Positions 1-8,099 of a DNA stretch of 64,000 nt are shown here, piece by piece. Origin of the DNA: JABMQB01 sp963666575 (lineage in GTDB: Bacteria > Bacteroidota > Bacteroidia > Bacteroidales > Prolixibacteraceae). The stretch covers positions 1 to 64,000 of the forward strand of contig CAXXYG010000011.1 in the NCBI GenBank assembly GCA_963666575.2, read 5' to 3'. Below the pieces are notes generated by a model, which was not told where the DNA came from, did not search any database, and saw nothing but the letters and a program-made list of their open reading frames with translations. Both the position numbers and the translations under genes were made by a program. The stretch's first letter is position 1. The number at the start of each line of letters is the position of its first letter.

Positions 1-36
1 TTGTATATTTATTTCCCATCGTATTTATTTAAAGTT

Positions 37-830
37 CTATGCAATTGCCTTTTGAAATTTAGCGTGTTTTTTCAATTTTACAGGGAAAAGTTTTTCAGCT
101 TCAGCCAAATCATGAATGGTATCAATCTCGTACCATGGTTTATGGTCGAATGAAACCGATTCAAAACTTAGGCTTTTATTTGCCACCATTTCAGAAAAAA
201 CAGTTTCGTAGTAACAGTTAACGTTACCCTCCGAAATATATTGATTTAACCTTTTAACAATTGCCCGCCATGATTCAAGCGAAAAACTGTAAATATTAAC
301 GGTTTTGTAGCGAATATCGGAATAGGTATCAGTTGTTCCTTTTTGAAACCGGGTAACCATATTTGTTTTATTTACCGAAACTGTTGTCCCATCGAGCCAG
401 GGTTGCATGGTAGCAGTTGCCATTTTATCGGGAAAACCATTTCGTTAAGCAATGATGTATTTAGTACCAAATCGCTTTCGAATAGCACAAATGGTTCGTT
501 ATGATGTTACGCGCCATCCACAACGAATAAATGTTGTTGGTAGTTAGGAATAAGGGACTATGAATGTACTCTATGTTTAAATCTTCCGATTTTTTTCCCA
601 AAAAATCCATGATACATTCTTTTTTGTAGCCCGTAACAATAACAAGGCGTTTAAATCCTTGTTTTTTAATATTCTCGACTAGTCGTTCCAGAATTGATGT
701 CTGGTTTACAGGGTAAGGCATTTGGGTGAGCTTTTAGTCAGGGGGAAAAGGCGACTACCTGTGCCAGCAGCAAGAAGTAATGCTGTAGTTATACGATTGT
801 CACCAGAGTAATTGTCTGAATCATTATTCA
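37..830 (-). pseudogene. Broken sugar/choline-phosphate nucleotidyltransferase
   Basis: Reading the minus strand from the ATG at 830, an N-terminal nucleotide-binding motif (LLLAAGTGSRLFPLT, then SPKCL) is followed by a typical NTP_transferase core (ILERLVENIKKQGF, NNIYSLWMA) and the C-terminal WYEIDTIHDLAEAE segment. The frame breaks three times, near 711-713, 497 and 430-432. Each break is repaired by adding one base (C, G and C on the coding strand). The restored protein would be about 264 residues, the usual size for LicC-like phosphocholine or sugar-phosphate cytidylyl/nucleotidylyltransferases of surface-polymer synthesis. I see the family clearly but not the substrate. It is either a decayed gene or a sequence-error hot spot; no partner genes lie to its right. 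Confidence 0.75.
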
Positions 831-1120
831 TACTTTATTCAATTGGTGTCATCAGAAAAAAACGTAAACACTTGATTAAAGCACTTAGGCGTACTAAATA
901 TTAGTACTCTGATGGTAGGACTGGTTATTGATAATTCAACTATAAGTATGAAGTCTGCTAATGTGGCGAATGACAGCTATAAAAAGCTCATCAACAAAAA
1001 TGATAGTGAATGATTGATATCAAAAGATATTTAATCCGGTGCAAAGGTACTCTAATATTCGACACTGACTAATGATGTACCATTCATCTTATCATCAGCG
1101 ATTTAAAAAGCAGATGGTAA
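831..1120. other. Non-coding stretch
   Basis: This stretch upstream of the broken nucleotidyltransferase has no gene that I accept. A weak AGTACT-type palindrome (TACTAAATATTAGTA, 893-907) is the only short symmetry. Promoter positions for the broken gene cannot be told. Confidence 0.3.
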
Positions 1121-1162
1121 AGCCTCGCTGCTACACGGATTTTGTCGTGCGGCAGCGAGGCT
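1121..1162. repeat. Strong GC-rich inverted repeat
   Basis: AGCCTCGCTGC and GCAGCGAGGCT form an 11-bp perfect stem, with an inner CACG/CGTG stem and a short loop. It is much more GC-rich than its surroundings and has no good T-tract on either strand, so it is a poor terminator. The decamer TCGTGCGGCA in its right arm (1145-1154) recurs at 1910-1919, followed in both cases by a CTTAAAATT- or CTAAAATT-like tail. It may be the end of a decayed mobile element. Confidence 0.55.
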
Positions 1163-1240
1163 AAAATTGTTAAACCACATAAAATATGGTGTGGAACGAG
1201 AAGAAAGCAGAGTTTTTAGCTTGCGGCAAAATGCTTGTAG

Positions 1241-1495
1241 CTATTCAACCGTTTCCGGTTTTTTGCGGCGTTTTTTAACCACTTCGTTATTATCTTCAAT
1301 CATTTGGGCAAAAGTGCGGGTTAAGTCCCCATAGGTAGTTTCATCAACCATACTCATGGCACGCAGGTAGGCCACCAGTTTATTGTTAATAATGTTGACT
1401 ATTCCTTTTTTTATCTCAGTGGCATTTATTTGTGCACCTTTTTTGGCTTTTTCCTCCTCATACAATGCGTACTTCTTCGAAATTATTTTGTGAGG
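1241..1495 (-). pseudogene. C-terminal remnant of an unknown protein
   Basis: An open stretch of about 84 codons on the minus strand runs from a stop near 1500 down to 1241. It has no ATG: the only start-like codon is a TTG at 1465. The peptide is charged and helical (KKYALYEEEKAKKG, then VVKKRRKKPE at the C-terminus) and looks like the tail of a larger protein rather than a complete one. I do not recognise the family. It lies alone between non-coding stretches in the same accessory region as the broken nucleotidyltransferase. Confidence 0.3.
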
Positions 1496-1499
1496 TTCT

Positions 1500-2299
1500 T
1501 AGGCAGTAATAATTTCGGCACACCCCGAAATAACAGGCCATAAATGTTACAGTTAACTACCATTTATTGCAAAAAAGCTATGAGCAAATAATTATGCTAT
1601 ACTTTTTGCGTAGGGTTGCGTTGAACAAACGCTTATGGCCAATAATACGCGTTTATGAGGCTTTAAATATCGATCTTTTTGTGAGATTGGTGTAAATATA
1701 TACCTCACAATTTAACTGTGCTATATCTGAAATTAACTGCTCAAAAACCACTTGTTAATTGCCCGATTTTGGGACAACTCCCAAGCCCTCCTTTTATGGT
1801 TGGTTACTATTTGGGATAACTCCTATACCTTCCTCATACCACCCGTTGGTGTGTGATTGTATCACTCTCCTTATAGTATTCAGAATAAATAATACATCAC
1901 ACTAAAAAATCGTGCGGCAACGTGGCAGCTTGGGGCTTAAAATTATAATCTATAACTTTGAAACAACTAAAACCCGGCAGGGCACAAGCGATTGATTTTT
2001 TGGGCGAAGGAACTGCACCCCCGGATTTTTAAAACAACAAACAAGTAGTAATTAATTCTACAAAATAGAAGCACCCTCAGAAAGTTGTTGGATATGGATA
2101 TAATTGATACGTTTTATACATGGCATAAGAGATTTAGATGATGCAAAAATGATGTTATAAATAAGTTGTGCGTCATGCTGAATACGGAATTAGTGGCTGA
2201 TTATGTAATATATGTTATTGCTTGGATGTTTGGAAAACAAATAAAAATTCGATTAAGAATATCAAAGACAGAATTATTGTAAATTTTATATAAAACTTT
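1500..2299. other. Long non-coding stretch with degenerate repeats
   Basis: No credible gene is seen in about 800 bases. It holds a degenerate direct repeat (TTTTGGGACAACTCC near 1771 and ATTTGGGATAACTCC near 1808), the second copy of TCGTGCGGCA at 1910-1919, and a boundary-like sequence near 2158-2180 (AAGTTGTGCGTCATGC) resembling one after the lipoprotein gene near 4768. It looks like the remains of transferred DNA. Confidence 0.4.
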
Positions 2300-2692
2300 A
2301 TGGATAAACGTACTACCACAGAAACAATAATTGCTTTAGAAACAGCTGCTCTTGAAGCTTGGCACGATGGTAATCCTACTTCCTATCTTGAACTTTATTC
2401 GAAAGATTTTACATATTTCGACTCTGCTCATGAAATGCGACTTGATGGTTGGGATAAAATAAAAGAGTTATATGAAAGCATGCGGGGAAAGGTAAAAAAG
2501 GATAAATTTGAAATGATAAATCCAGTTGTACAACAAACCGATTCAATGGCAGTTCTGACATACAATCTGCACGCATACTTAGGTGAAACGCTCTGGCAAG
2601 AGAATTGCACGGAAGTATATAGGCTTGAAGAACATAACAAGCGGAAAATCATCCACAGCCATTGGGCGTTGACTAAGCCTTCTATTGATTAA
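2300..2692 (+). CDS. DUF4440/SnoaL-like (NTF2-fold) protein
   Basis: This 130-residue protein has the layout of small NTF2-fold proteins: an N-terminal helix (IIALETAALEAWHDGN), the LYSKDFTYFD strand, a GWDKIKELYESM helix, then beta strands ending in HSHWALTKP. It has no signal peptide, so it is cytoplasmic. The family has a cone-shaped pocket and varied activities; no catalytic set can be assigned here. It starts a run of small, loosely spaced plus-strand genes that are individually common in environmental bacteria and often mobile. The family call is fairly safe; the function is unknown. Confidence 0.75.
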   Translation: MDKRTTTETIIALETAALEAWHDGNPTSYLELYSKDFTYFDSAHEMRLDGWDKIKELYESMRGKVKKDKFEMINPVVQQTDSMAVLTYNLHAYLGETLWQENCTEVYRLEEHNKRKIIHSHWALTKPSID

Positions 2693-2719
2693 TTACATCG
2701 TCGCACCTTTAGTTTGCTT

Positions 2720-3280
2720 ATGGATAAAATATTGACATTTACTAATAGACAAGCCTTCCGGGAATGGCTTGGCAAGTATGGGGCAGAGAGCGATGGTATA
2801 TGGTTACTTTTTAGTAAAAAAAGAAAATATACTACACTATCTGCTGGAGATGCATTGAAAGAAGCTCTTTGCCACGGATGGATTGATGGACAAATACAAT
2901 CTCTTAACGATAATACTTATAAAAAGTATTTTGCGCAGCGTATACCTAAAAGCAAATGGTCTGTTAAAAACAAAAAGCTTGCACAAACTCTTATGGAAAA
3001 GGGATTAATGACTCAGCAGGGTTTGGAAGCCATAGAACGTGCCAGAAAAAACGGTTCATGGGATAATGCTAAACGTATCATTATTGACAATGAACAAATT
3101 CAAATATTTAAGGAAATCATTCATCAATATGAGCCTGCTTATTCCAATTTCCTAGCAATGTCGCATTCTGTACAAGGTACATATACCGGATTTTATCTTG
3201 ATGCCAAATCCGACAAAACCCGTAAAGTCCGGTTAGAGAAGATTATTGAAAGACTTAATAGTAATTTGAAACCAATGTGA
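2720..3280 (+). CDS. YdeI/OmpD-associated family protein
   Basis: This 186-residue protein opens with the FTNRQAFREWLGKYG segment and continues with the GIWLLFSKK, EALCHGWIDGQ and KSKWSVKNKKLAQ blocks typical of the YdeI (bacteriocin-protection/OmpD-associated) family. The ATG at 2720 is preferred over an upstream TTG at 2714. The biochemical role of the family is not firmly known; some members affect resistance to cationic peptides. It follows the DUF4440 gene by 27 bases in the same direction and probably belongs to the same acquired cluster. Confidence 0.8.
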   Translation: MDKILTFTNRQAFREWLGKYGAESDGIWLLFSKKRKYTTLSAGDALKEALCHGWIDGQIQSLNDNTYKKYFAQRIPKSKWSVKNKKLAQTLMEKGLMTQQGLEAIERARKNGSWDNAKRIIIDNEQIQIFKEIIHQYEPAYSNFLAMSHSVQGTYTGFYLDAKSDKTRKVRLEKIIERLNSNLKPM

Positions 3281-3293
3281 TGTATTAATTTAT

Positions 3294-3890
3294 ATGATAA
3301 CAATGACAAAGGAACAGAGTTATAATATGACTTCTTCAAAAGAATTACATGAGATGACAATAAATGAACTTGGACAATTATTTCCAATTGTAATTCAAAA
3401 TTATACAGATAAATGGATTGAATTGTATGAAGCAGAGAAACAATTAATAACTGACAACTTTGCTAAATCTGAGATTATAAGTATTGACCATATTGGTAGT
3501 ACAGCAATTTCAGGATTAAAGGCAAAACCAACAATTGATATTTTATTTCAAGTTTCAGAGCAGATTGATATCCAGAAAATGAAAAATATTTTTAAATCGC
3601 TTAATTATCATATCAACGAGCCTCTTGACAATCCGCCACCACATTTAACTTTTGTAAAAGGTTATACAAAGGAAGGTTACAAAGGACAAACTTTTTGTCT
3701 ACATGTCAGATACAAAGGCGATTGGAGCGAAATACGATTTAGAGATTACTTGATAAATCATGAAGATATTGCAAAAGAATATGAAAACCTAAAACTGATC
3801 CTTGCTGATAGGTACAGAAATAACAGGGAGGCATATACGAATTCAAAAACGGATTTCATTGAAAAAATTAATAAATTGACACGGAAATAA
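3294..3890 (+). CDS. GrpB family (UPF0157) nucleotidyltransferase-fold protein
   Basis: This 198-residue protein carries the GrpB signature: an IDHIGSTAISGLKAKPTIDI block in the first half (nucleotidyltransferase-like GS..V.gl..KP.iD), HLTFVKG in the middle and the LHVRYKGDWSEIRFRDYL block. Proteins of this fold occur alone or fused to dephospho-CoA kinase or acetyltransferases, and the substrate is unknown. ATGs at 3294 and 3303 are both possible. It lies 13 bases after the YdeI-like gene. AT content is high even for this window, in keeping with recent acquisition. Confidence 0.85.
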   Translation: MITMTKEQSYNMTSSKELHEMTINELGQLFPIVIQNYTDKWIELYEAEKQLITDNFAKSEIISIDHIGSTAISGLKAKPTIDILFQVSEQIDIQKMKNIFKSLNYHINEPLDNPPPHLTFVKGYTKEGYKGQTFCLHVRYKGDWSEIRFRDYLINHEDIAKEYENLKLILADRYRNNREAYTNSKTDFIEKINKLTRK

Positions 3891-4104
3891 AACACGAACA
3901 CACAACATTTTGTATAAGTTATGGCAGGTAAAGTAGCAAATATCAAGGTCTGTATCCCGCTCAAACTTCGTAGCGGTTTGACAGGAAACTACCACGAAAT
4001 CTGCTACTATCATAAAATCTACTGGTGTGCAAACATTTTGAAAAAAGATACGCAACCAAACGGAGTGAATAATAATCTATGTTACATACCTTTGATTAAT
4101 TCTA
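3891..4104. other. Inter-gene segment with boundary-like repeat
   Basis: Directly after the GrpB stop, CACACAAC followed by TTTGTATAAGTTATGG resembles the reverse complement of the sequence near 2150-2170 (CGCACAAC, TTATTTATAA). The segment then contains a non-repetitive open frame that I do not accept as a gene. This arrangement, one small gene followed by a related spacer, is reminiscent of cassette arrays, but the sites do not fit the integron attC consensus. Confidence 0.3.
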
Positions 4105-4761
4105 ATGAAAAATGGCGCAATTCTGATAATCTTCGCATCTACACTTCTATTTTCTTGCAAAAAAGACAATGAAGACATAGGTTTTAATAATGAGCTTTGT
4201 AAGCAAGAACACTTTTATTACACTTTTGATGAAAAATATTACATCGATAGTTTATTGCGAAATGACTATTTACTCATTGGATTTAAAACAACTAACACAG
4301 GCGAAGAAATTAATGAATTTCTAAATAATCAAGCATATTTTTATAACGAGAACATTTCTGAAAGAGTTGATTTAAATTACAAATTGATTATTAGAAAATT
4401 TGAAATATCAAAAGCTTGCCTTGAAATTAATGAAATAATTGAAGAATTGCAGACACACAATATTGTATCCTTTGCAGCGCATACATATGATGGAGTAGCT
4501 TGTATCGGATTTAATTGTACTGAATTAATGAGTTATAGTAATGAATTTCTTGTTAAACTTACTGACGATTCGGAGACTGACGAATTATATGAACTGGTAA
4601 ATAATACCAACACGTGGATAGAAGAAGAGAAAAATAGTTTTACTGTAATTGGAGCTGATAAAAATTCGCAAGGAAATGCTTTACAAATGGCAAATTACTT
4701 TTTTGAAACAGGAATATTTCATTATACCCAACCAAATTTCCACTATTTTGACATTGAATAA
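4105..4761 (+). CDS. Hypothetical lipoprotein
   Basis: This 218-residue protein has a lipoprotein signal peptide (hydrophobic ILIIFASTLL then the lipobox FSC at residue 18), so it should be lipid-anchored at the cell envelope by Lgt and LspA, both encoded in this window. The mature part is acidic, with mixed alpha/beta prediction and no motif that I recognise. It ends the loose cluster of small genes and is followed by more than 500 non-coding bases. An envelope protein of unknown role is all that can be said. Confidence 0.6.
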   Translation: MKNGAILIIFASTLLFSCKKDNEDIGFNNELCKQEHFYYTFDEKYYIDSLLRNDYLLIGFKTTNTGEEINEFLNNQAYFYNENISERVDLNYKLIIRKFEISKACLEINEIIEELQTHNIVSFAAHTYDGVACIGFNCTELMSYSNEFLVKLTDDSETDELYELVNNTNTWIEEEKNSFTVIGADKNSQGNALQMANYFFETGIFHYTQPNFHYFDIE

Positions 4762-5322
4762 AAAAACGTTTGTGAGCAAAAGCTAAATGCCTTACGGTGT
4801 TCAGCGATAAATCCAACCGCAGTTCGTTATTGCAGCACCGCCAATTCGTCTTTGATAATTGGTGTAAAAATATTGAATAAATAAATTGGCTCGGTGCAAA
4901 CAGGAAAAGTCAGAGCTTTGAAAACAAGTACAGTCCTTAACCAAACCATAAAGTGCAAGAAAATTAATTTATCCCCGAAATGGATGGGGAAATCACCCGG
5001 CCGGCTTAATTAATAAACTGGTTCGGAAGATTTTTAAGTCTTAGTTTCTTATCTAAAGCCAAAAACGGGTCACGGAAAATTGTTATTTTCTCCGGATCTT
5101 ACTTTTTCTCTTTATTGATTTTAAATAGCTTCCAAAATAGTAACACTTTAGTAGTTTAGTTTTATCACTTTGAGTTTGTTTATTGAATTAAGTTTTTATC
5201 CTTGATGGTCAAATAGAATACTCAAAAAGCAATAAAGAGTTTTATGATTTGTAACTTTGCCCTCTTTATTGATGAACAATGCCAAGCAAATGGTATTAGA
5301 TTAAAATATAATTTAAGAATAA
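4762..5322. other. Non-coding stretch before the TPR gene
   Basis: No gene is seen in about 560 bases. Near 4768 lies GTTTGTGAGC followed by GCTAAATGCCTTACGG, a degenerate match to the boundary sequence near 2160. A weak dyad GAAAAT-TGTT-ATTTTC lies near 5075-5092. TAACTTTG at 5252-5259 fits the Bacteroidota -7 element TAnnTTTG and could start transcription toward the TPR gene, but I see no well-placed -33 TTG. Confidence 0.35.
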
Positions 5323-6012
5323 ATGGGTAAAGAGAAGAAAGAGAAAAAGGAAGTGAAAACAGGAGAAACTTATGAAACACTTAAAGCTTTGTATTATTCT
5401 GGCAAAGTGAAGCCATCATTAAATAAGATTCTTATTGAATTAAAAGATGATCCGGAAAACTTAGAGCTTGGGCATTTAGCATGCCAGTGTTTGGTGCGAA
5501 TTAAGAATTTTGATGAGTTGTCGAAGTTCGCTGATGTTACGATTAAATTGGATCCTAAAATTGCAGATGGATATTATTACAAGGGAGTTGCGGTTCAGCA
5601 TACAAAAGGAAAAGAGCAAGAGGCTCTGAAAAACTTTAATAAAGCATTAACTATTGACCCTGACAACACTGATTACCTTAAAAGTAAGGCTACTACCCAT
5701 CTTTTACTTTTTACAGATTACCATTTACCTTTAAATTTTGCTGAAAAACACAGGGCTAAAGCTGAAGAGAGTTTATTGAAAATTATTGAGCTGATTGAGC
5801 AAAAAGAAAATCCTGATTATATAGATTTTTGGACTATTGCTGATACAAGCACCATGCTTAAACGAAACCTGGATGCCAAGAAATATTTCATCAAAGCGGT
5901 TAATGCCTTTAGTACTTCGGATAAGTCAAAACAAGATATGAATATATATAAAGACATCGTTAAGGCTCAAAAAGCTTGTGTGAAGTTGATGGATAAAATC
6001 ATTGAAGAATAA
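5323..6012 (+). CDS. Tetratricopeptide repeat protein
   Basis: This 229-residue protein begins with a lysine/glutamate-rich tail (MGKEKKEKKEVK) and contains at least two TPR units, the clearest around residues 85-120 (DGYYYKGVAVQH, EALKNFNKALTIDPDN). It has no signal peptide or membrane segment, so it is probably a cytoplasmic scaffold. Its partner cannot be told from context: lspA lies 100 bases downstream in the same direction, but TPR proteins are common next to many genes. Confidence 0.8.
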   Translation: MGKEKKEKKEVKTGETYETLKALYYSGKVKPSLNKILIELKDDPENLELGHLACQCLVRIKNFDELSKFADVTIKLDPKIADGYYYKGVAVQHTKGKEQEALKNFNKALTIDPDNTDYLKSKATTHLLLFTDYHLPLNFAEKHRAKAEESLLKIIELIEQKENPDYIDFWTIADTSTMLKRNLDAKKYFIKAVNAFSTSDKSKQDMNIYKDIVKAQKACVKLMDKIIEE

Positions 6013-6113
6013 TTTCATCAAGGCCTTTTGATTCTGGGCTCCACTTGTATAAACCTTTACTAGCAAAGTGAAAATGCAAGATGGAAGTGTGTATTGATAT
6101 ATGAACAGCTCAT

Positions 6114-6629
6114 ATGAAAGCAAAAAAAGTATTTAAGAATTTTTTCATTCTAGTTATTTTAATTTCAAATATTGGTTGCGACCAGATTTCAAAGAATATT
6201 GTTAGGCAAGAAATTCAACACAATACTCAGATAAATGTAATAAGTAAGTATTTGATTCTTACGAAGGTTGAAAATACAGGAGCATTCCTGGGATTTGGAA
6301 AATCAATTCCGAAGCCGATGTACATCATATTAATGATTGTACTACCATTAATTGTAATGGGATATGCTCTTTATTATTTGATGAAAAGGGATAATGTATC
6401 GAAACTTCTGATTGTTGGGATAAGTTTTATTGTTGGCGGTGGATTTGGAAATATTTATGATAGAATATTATATGGCTCTGTGACTGATTTTTTGTACTTT
6501 GATTTTGTCATATTCCATACAGGAATTGTAAATATGGCTGATATTTCTGTGACAGTAGGTTTTTTTATGATTATGTACGAGGCATTCATCCGCCGAAGAG
6601 AAATAATAAGTCCAGATGCCAATGTATAA
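6114..6629 (+). CDS. lspA: Lipoprotein signal peptidase (signal peptidase II)
   Basis: LspA is the inner-membrane aspartyl protease that removes the signal peptide from diacylglyceryl-modified prolipoproteins. At 171 residues it has the normal length, with four membrane segments. The conserved D23 (CDQISKN), the ENTGAFLG block around residue 54, GGGFGNIYDR with D116 and NMADISVTVG with D143 are present; D116 and D143 should be the catalytic pair. Many lipoproteins in this window are potential substrates. lgt, the preceding enzyme of the pathway, lies 5.4 kb away in a separate operon. Confidence 0.95.
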   Translation: MKAKKVFKNFFILVILISNIGCDQISKNIVRQEIQHNTQINVISKYLILTKVENTGAFLGFGKSIPKPMYIILMIVLPLIVMGYALYYLMKRDNVSKLLIVGISFIVGGGFGNIYDRILYGSVTDFLYFDFVIFHTGIVNMADISVTVGFFMIMYEAFIRRREIISPDANV

Positions 6630-6857
6630 AACAATAGCTGAGATAATAGAAAATAAAGGGTTAGCCCCATTTTGCGCGGATTTGTAATCCCTGTTTATTT
6701 TTAAATGCAATAAGAATGTAAAAACAGCACAGGTTTTAAATCTGCGGCAATCAGCGGGAAACCAGCAATTATCTACATCTTTTTACACTTTACCATTAGT
6801 TTTTATTTAGCAACATTGAAGTAATTAAGAAAATTTCACAACAACTTGACACTAAAA

Positions 6858-7814
6858 ATGCCCAATCACAGCTACATATATTCATTTAAATACGACTTTC
6901 ATCACAGTGAATTATGTAAGTTAGAATCGAGGCAAATTTTTGATAAAGATGAAAAGGATAACTTGCTGTTTTCGAATATCAAAGCTGATCCTTCTATCAG
7001 TCCTTTTATTAAAAAACGGTTCGAGATTATTTTGTCCTCCGAAGATTATTCCGGACTGTTAAAGAATATCAGGAAAAAAAACATTCATATTGATGGATTT
7101 AAAGCTGAATACCTGGTTTTGCATGGTGATTCAACAGTATATACCGAAAGGCTTAAAAAGTTAAGGGATATTGGGTATAGTATAGAAGGTGAATCTGATT
7201 ATATTACCCCATCGATAACTTACTCTGTATGCAATTATAAAAATGTTTGGTATTTTGGGATTTTAGTTAAAGACAATACCGACTGGCATAAACACAAAAA
7301 AAAGCCCTTTTCATTTAGCAGTTCAATAAGCATGAATATTGCTAAAGCACTTGTAAGTATTGCATCAAAAGGAAATAAAACCAATCGTCTATTAGACGCT
7401 TGTTGTGGTGTTGGTACAGTGATGTTGGAAGCATGTTTTTCAGGATTTAACATCGAAGGATGCGACATTAATTGGAAAGCTTGTAAATACACAAGAGAAA
7501 ATCTTAAACACTTTAACTATACCGGCAATGTTTACCGCTCAGATATTAAAGGCCTTAACACAAGGTACGATGTTGCTATTATTGACCTTCCATACAATGT
7601 ATACACCTATTCAAACGATACAATTACTTTAAACATTATAGAATCAGCAGCAAAATTAACCGCCCGGATAGTCATTGTTTCTATTTCAGATATTAAAACC
7701 TTAATTGAAAAATCGGGATTAAAAATTTCTGATTTCTGCTCTGTTGAAAAAAGAGGAAACTCAAAATTTACAAGAAACATATGGGTGTGCGAAAAAGAAA
7801 GTAGTGCCATCTAA
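6858..7814 (+). CDS. TRM11-like SAM-dependent RNA methyltransferase
   Basis: The C-terminal half carries a Rossmann-type methyltransferase: motif I LDACCGVGTVMLEA from about residue 180, an acidic EGCDINWKAC motif, and a motif IV DLPYNVY near residue 242, a variant of the (N/D)PPY of N-methyltransferases. The N-terminal 170 residues are a probable RNA-binding region (THUMP-like or a degenerate version). This fits the TRM11/TrmG10 group that makes N2-methylguanosine in tRNA, but the substrate is inferred. The ATG at 6858 is chosen over an upstream TTG. Confidence 0.8.
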   Translation: MPNHSYIYSFKYDFHHSELCKLESRQIFDKDEKDNLLFSNIKADPSISPFIKKRFEIILSSEDYSGLLKNIRKKNIHIDGFKAEYLVLHGDSTVYTERLKKLRDIGYSIEGESDYITPSITYSVCNYKNVWYFGILVKDNTDWHKHKKKPFSFSSSISMNIAKALVSIASKGNKTNRLLDACCGVGTVMLEACFSGFNIEGCDINWKACKYTRENLKHFNYTGNVYRSDIKGLNTRYDVAIIDLPYNVYTYSNDTITLNIIESAAKLTARIVIVSISDIKTLIEKSGLKISDFCSVEKRGNSKFTRNIWVCEKESSAI

Positions 7815-8099
7815 AACAGAAACAATACCATGAGATGTAATTCAGGCACTTACATAAATTGAAAGAATAAAAAATGGAATTGTGGCACGAACTCCATTTG
7901 TGCCAATAGAAAACTTTTTCTTTGATGGGGAGATCTGCCCCAAAGTGGTTCGAGGAGACACACAAACATATTTTCAGTGTGGATAATCATTCTTTTTTAT
8001 GAGAATAGAGTTTTTTTTACAACTTTTAAGTAAATATTTAGCTGTTTTTTTTCTGAAAATTTGTAACTTTTCGTAAGGTTTATTAGAAACAACATTCAG

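Noticed and set aside
3921..4172. 83-codon open frame on the plus strand after GrpB
   Set aside because: It runs into the lipoprotein gene in another frame, has no domain or start signal and covers the boundary-like spacer, so it is treated as non-coding.
2150..4800. Classical integron cassette array
   Set aside because: The spacer sequences do not contain RYYYAAC/GTTRRRY pairs in attC arrangement and no integrase gene is present, so only a looser cassette-like description is kept.
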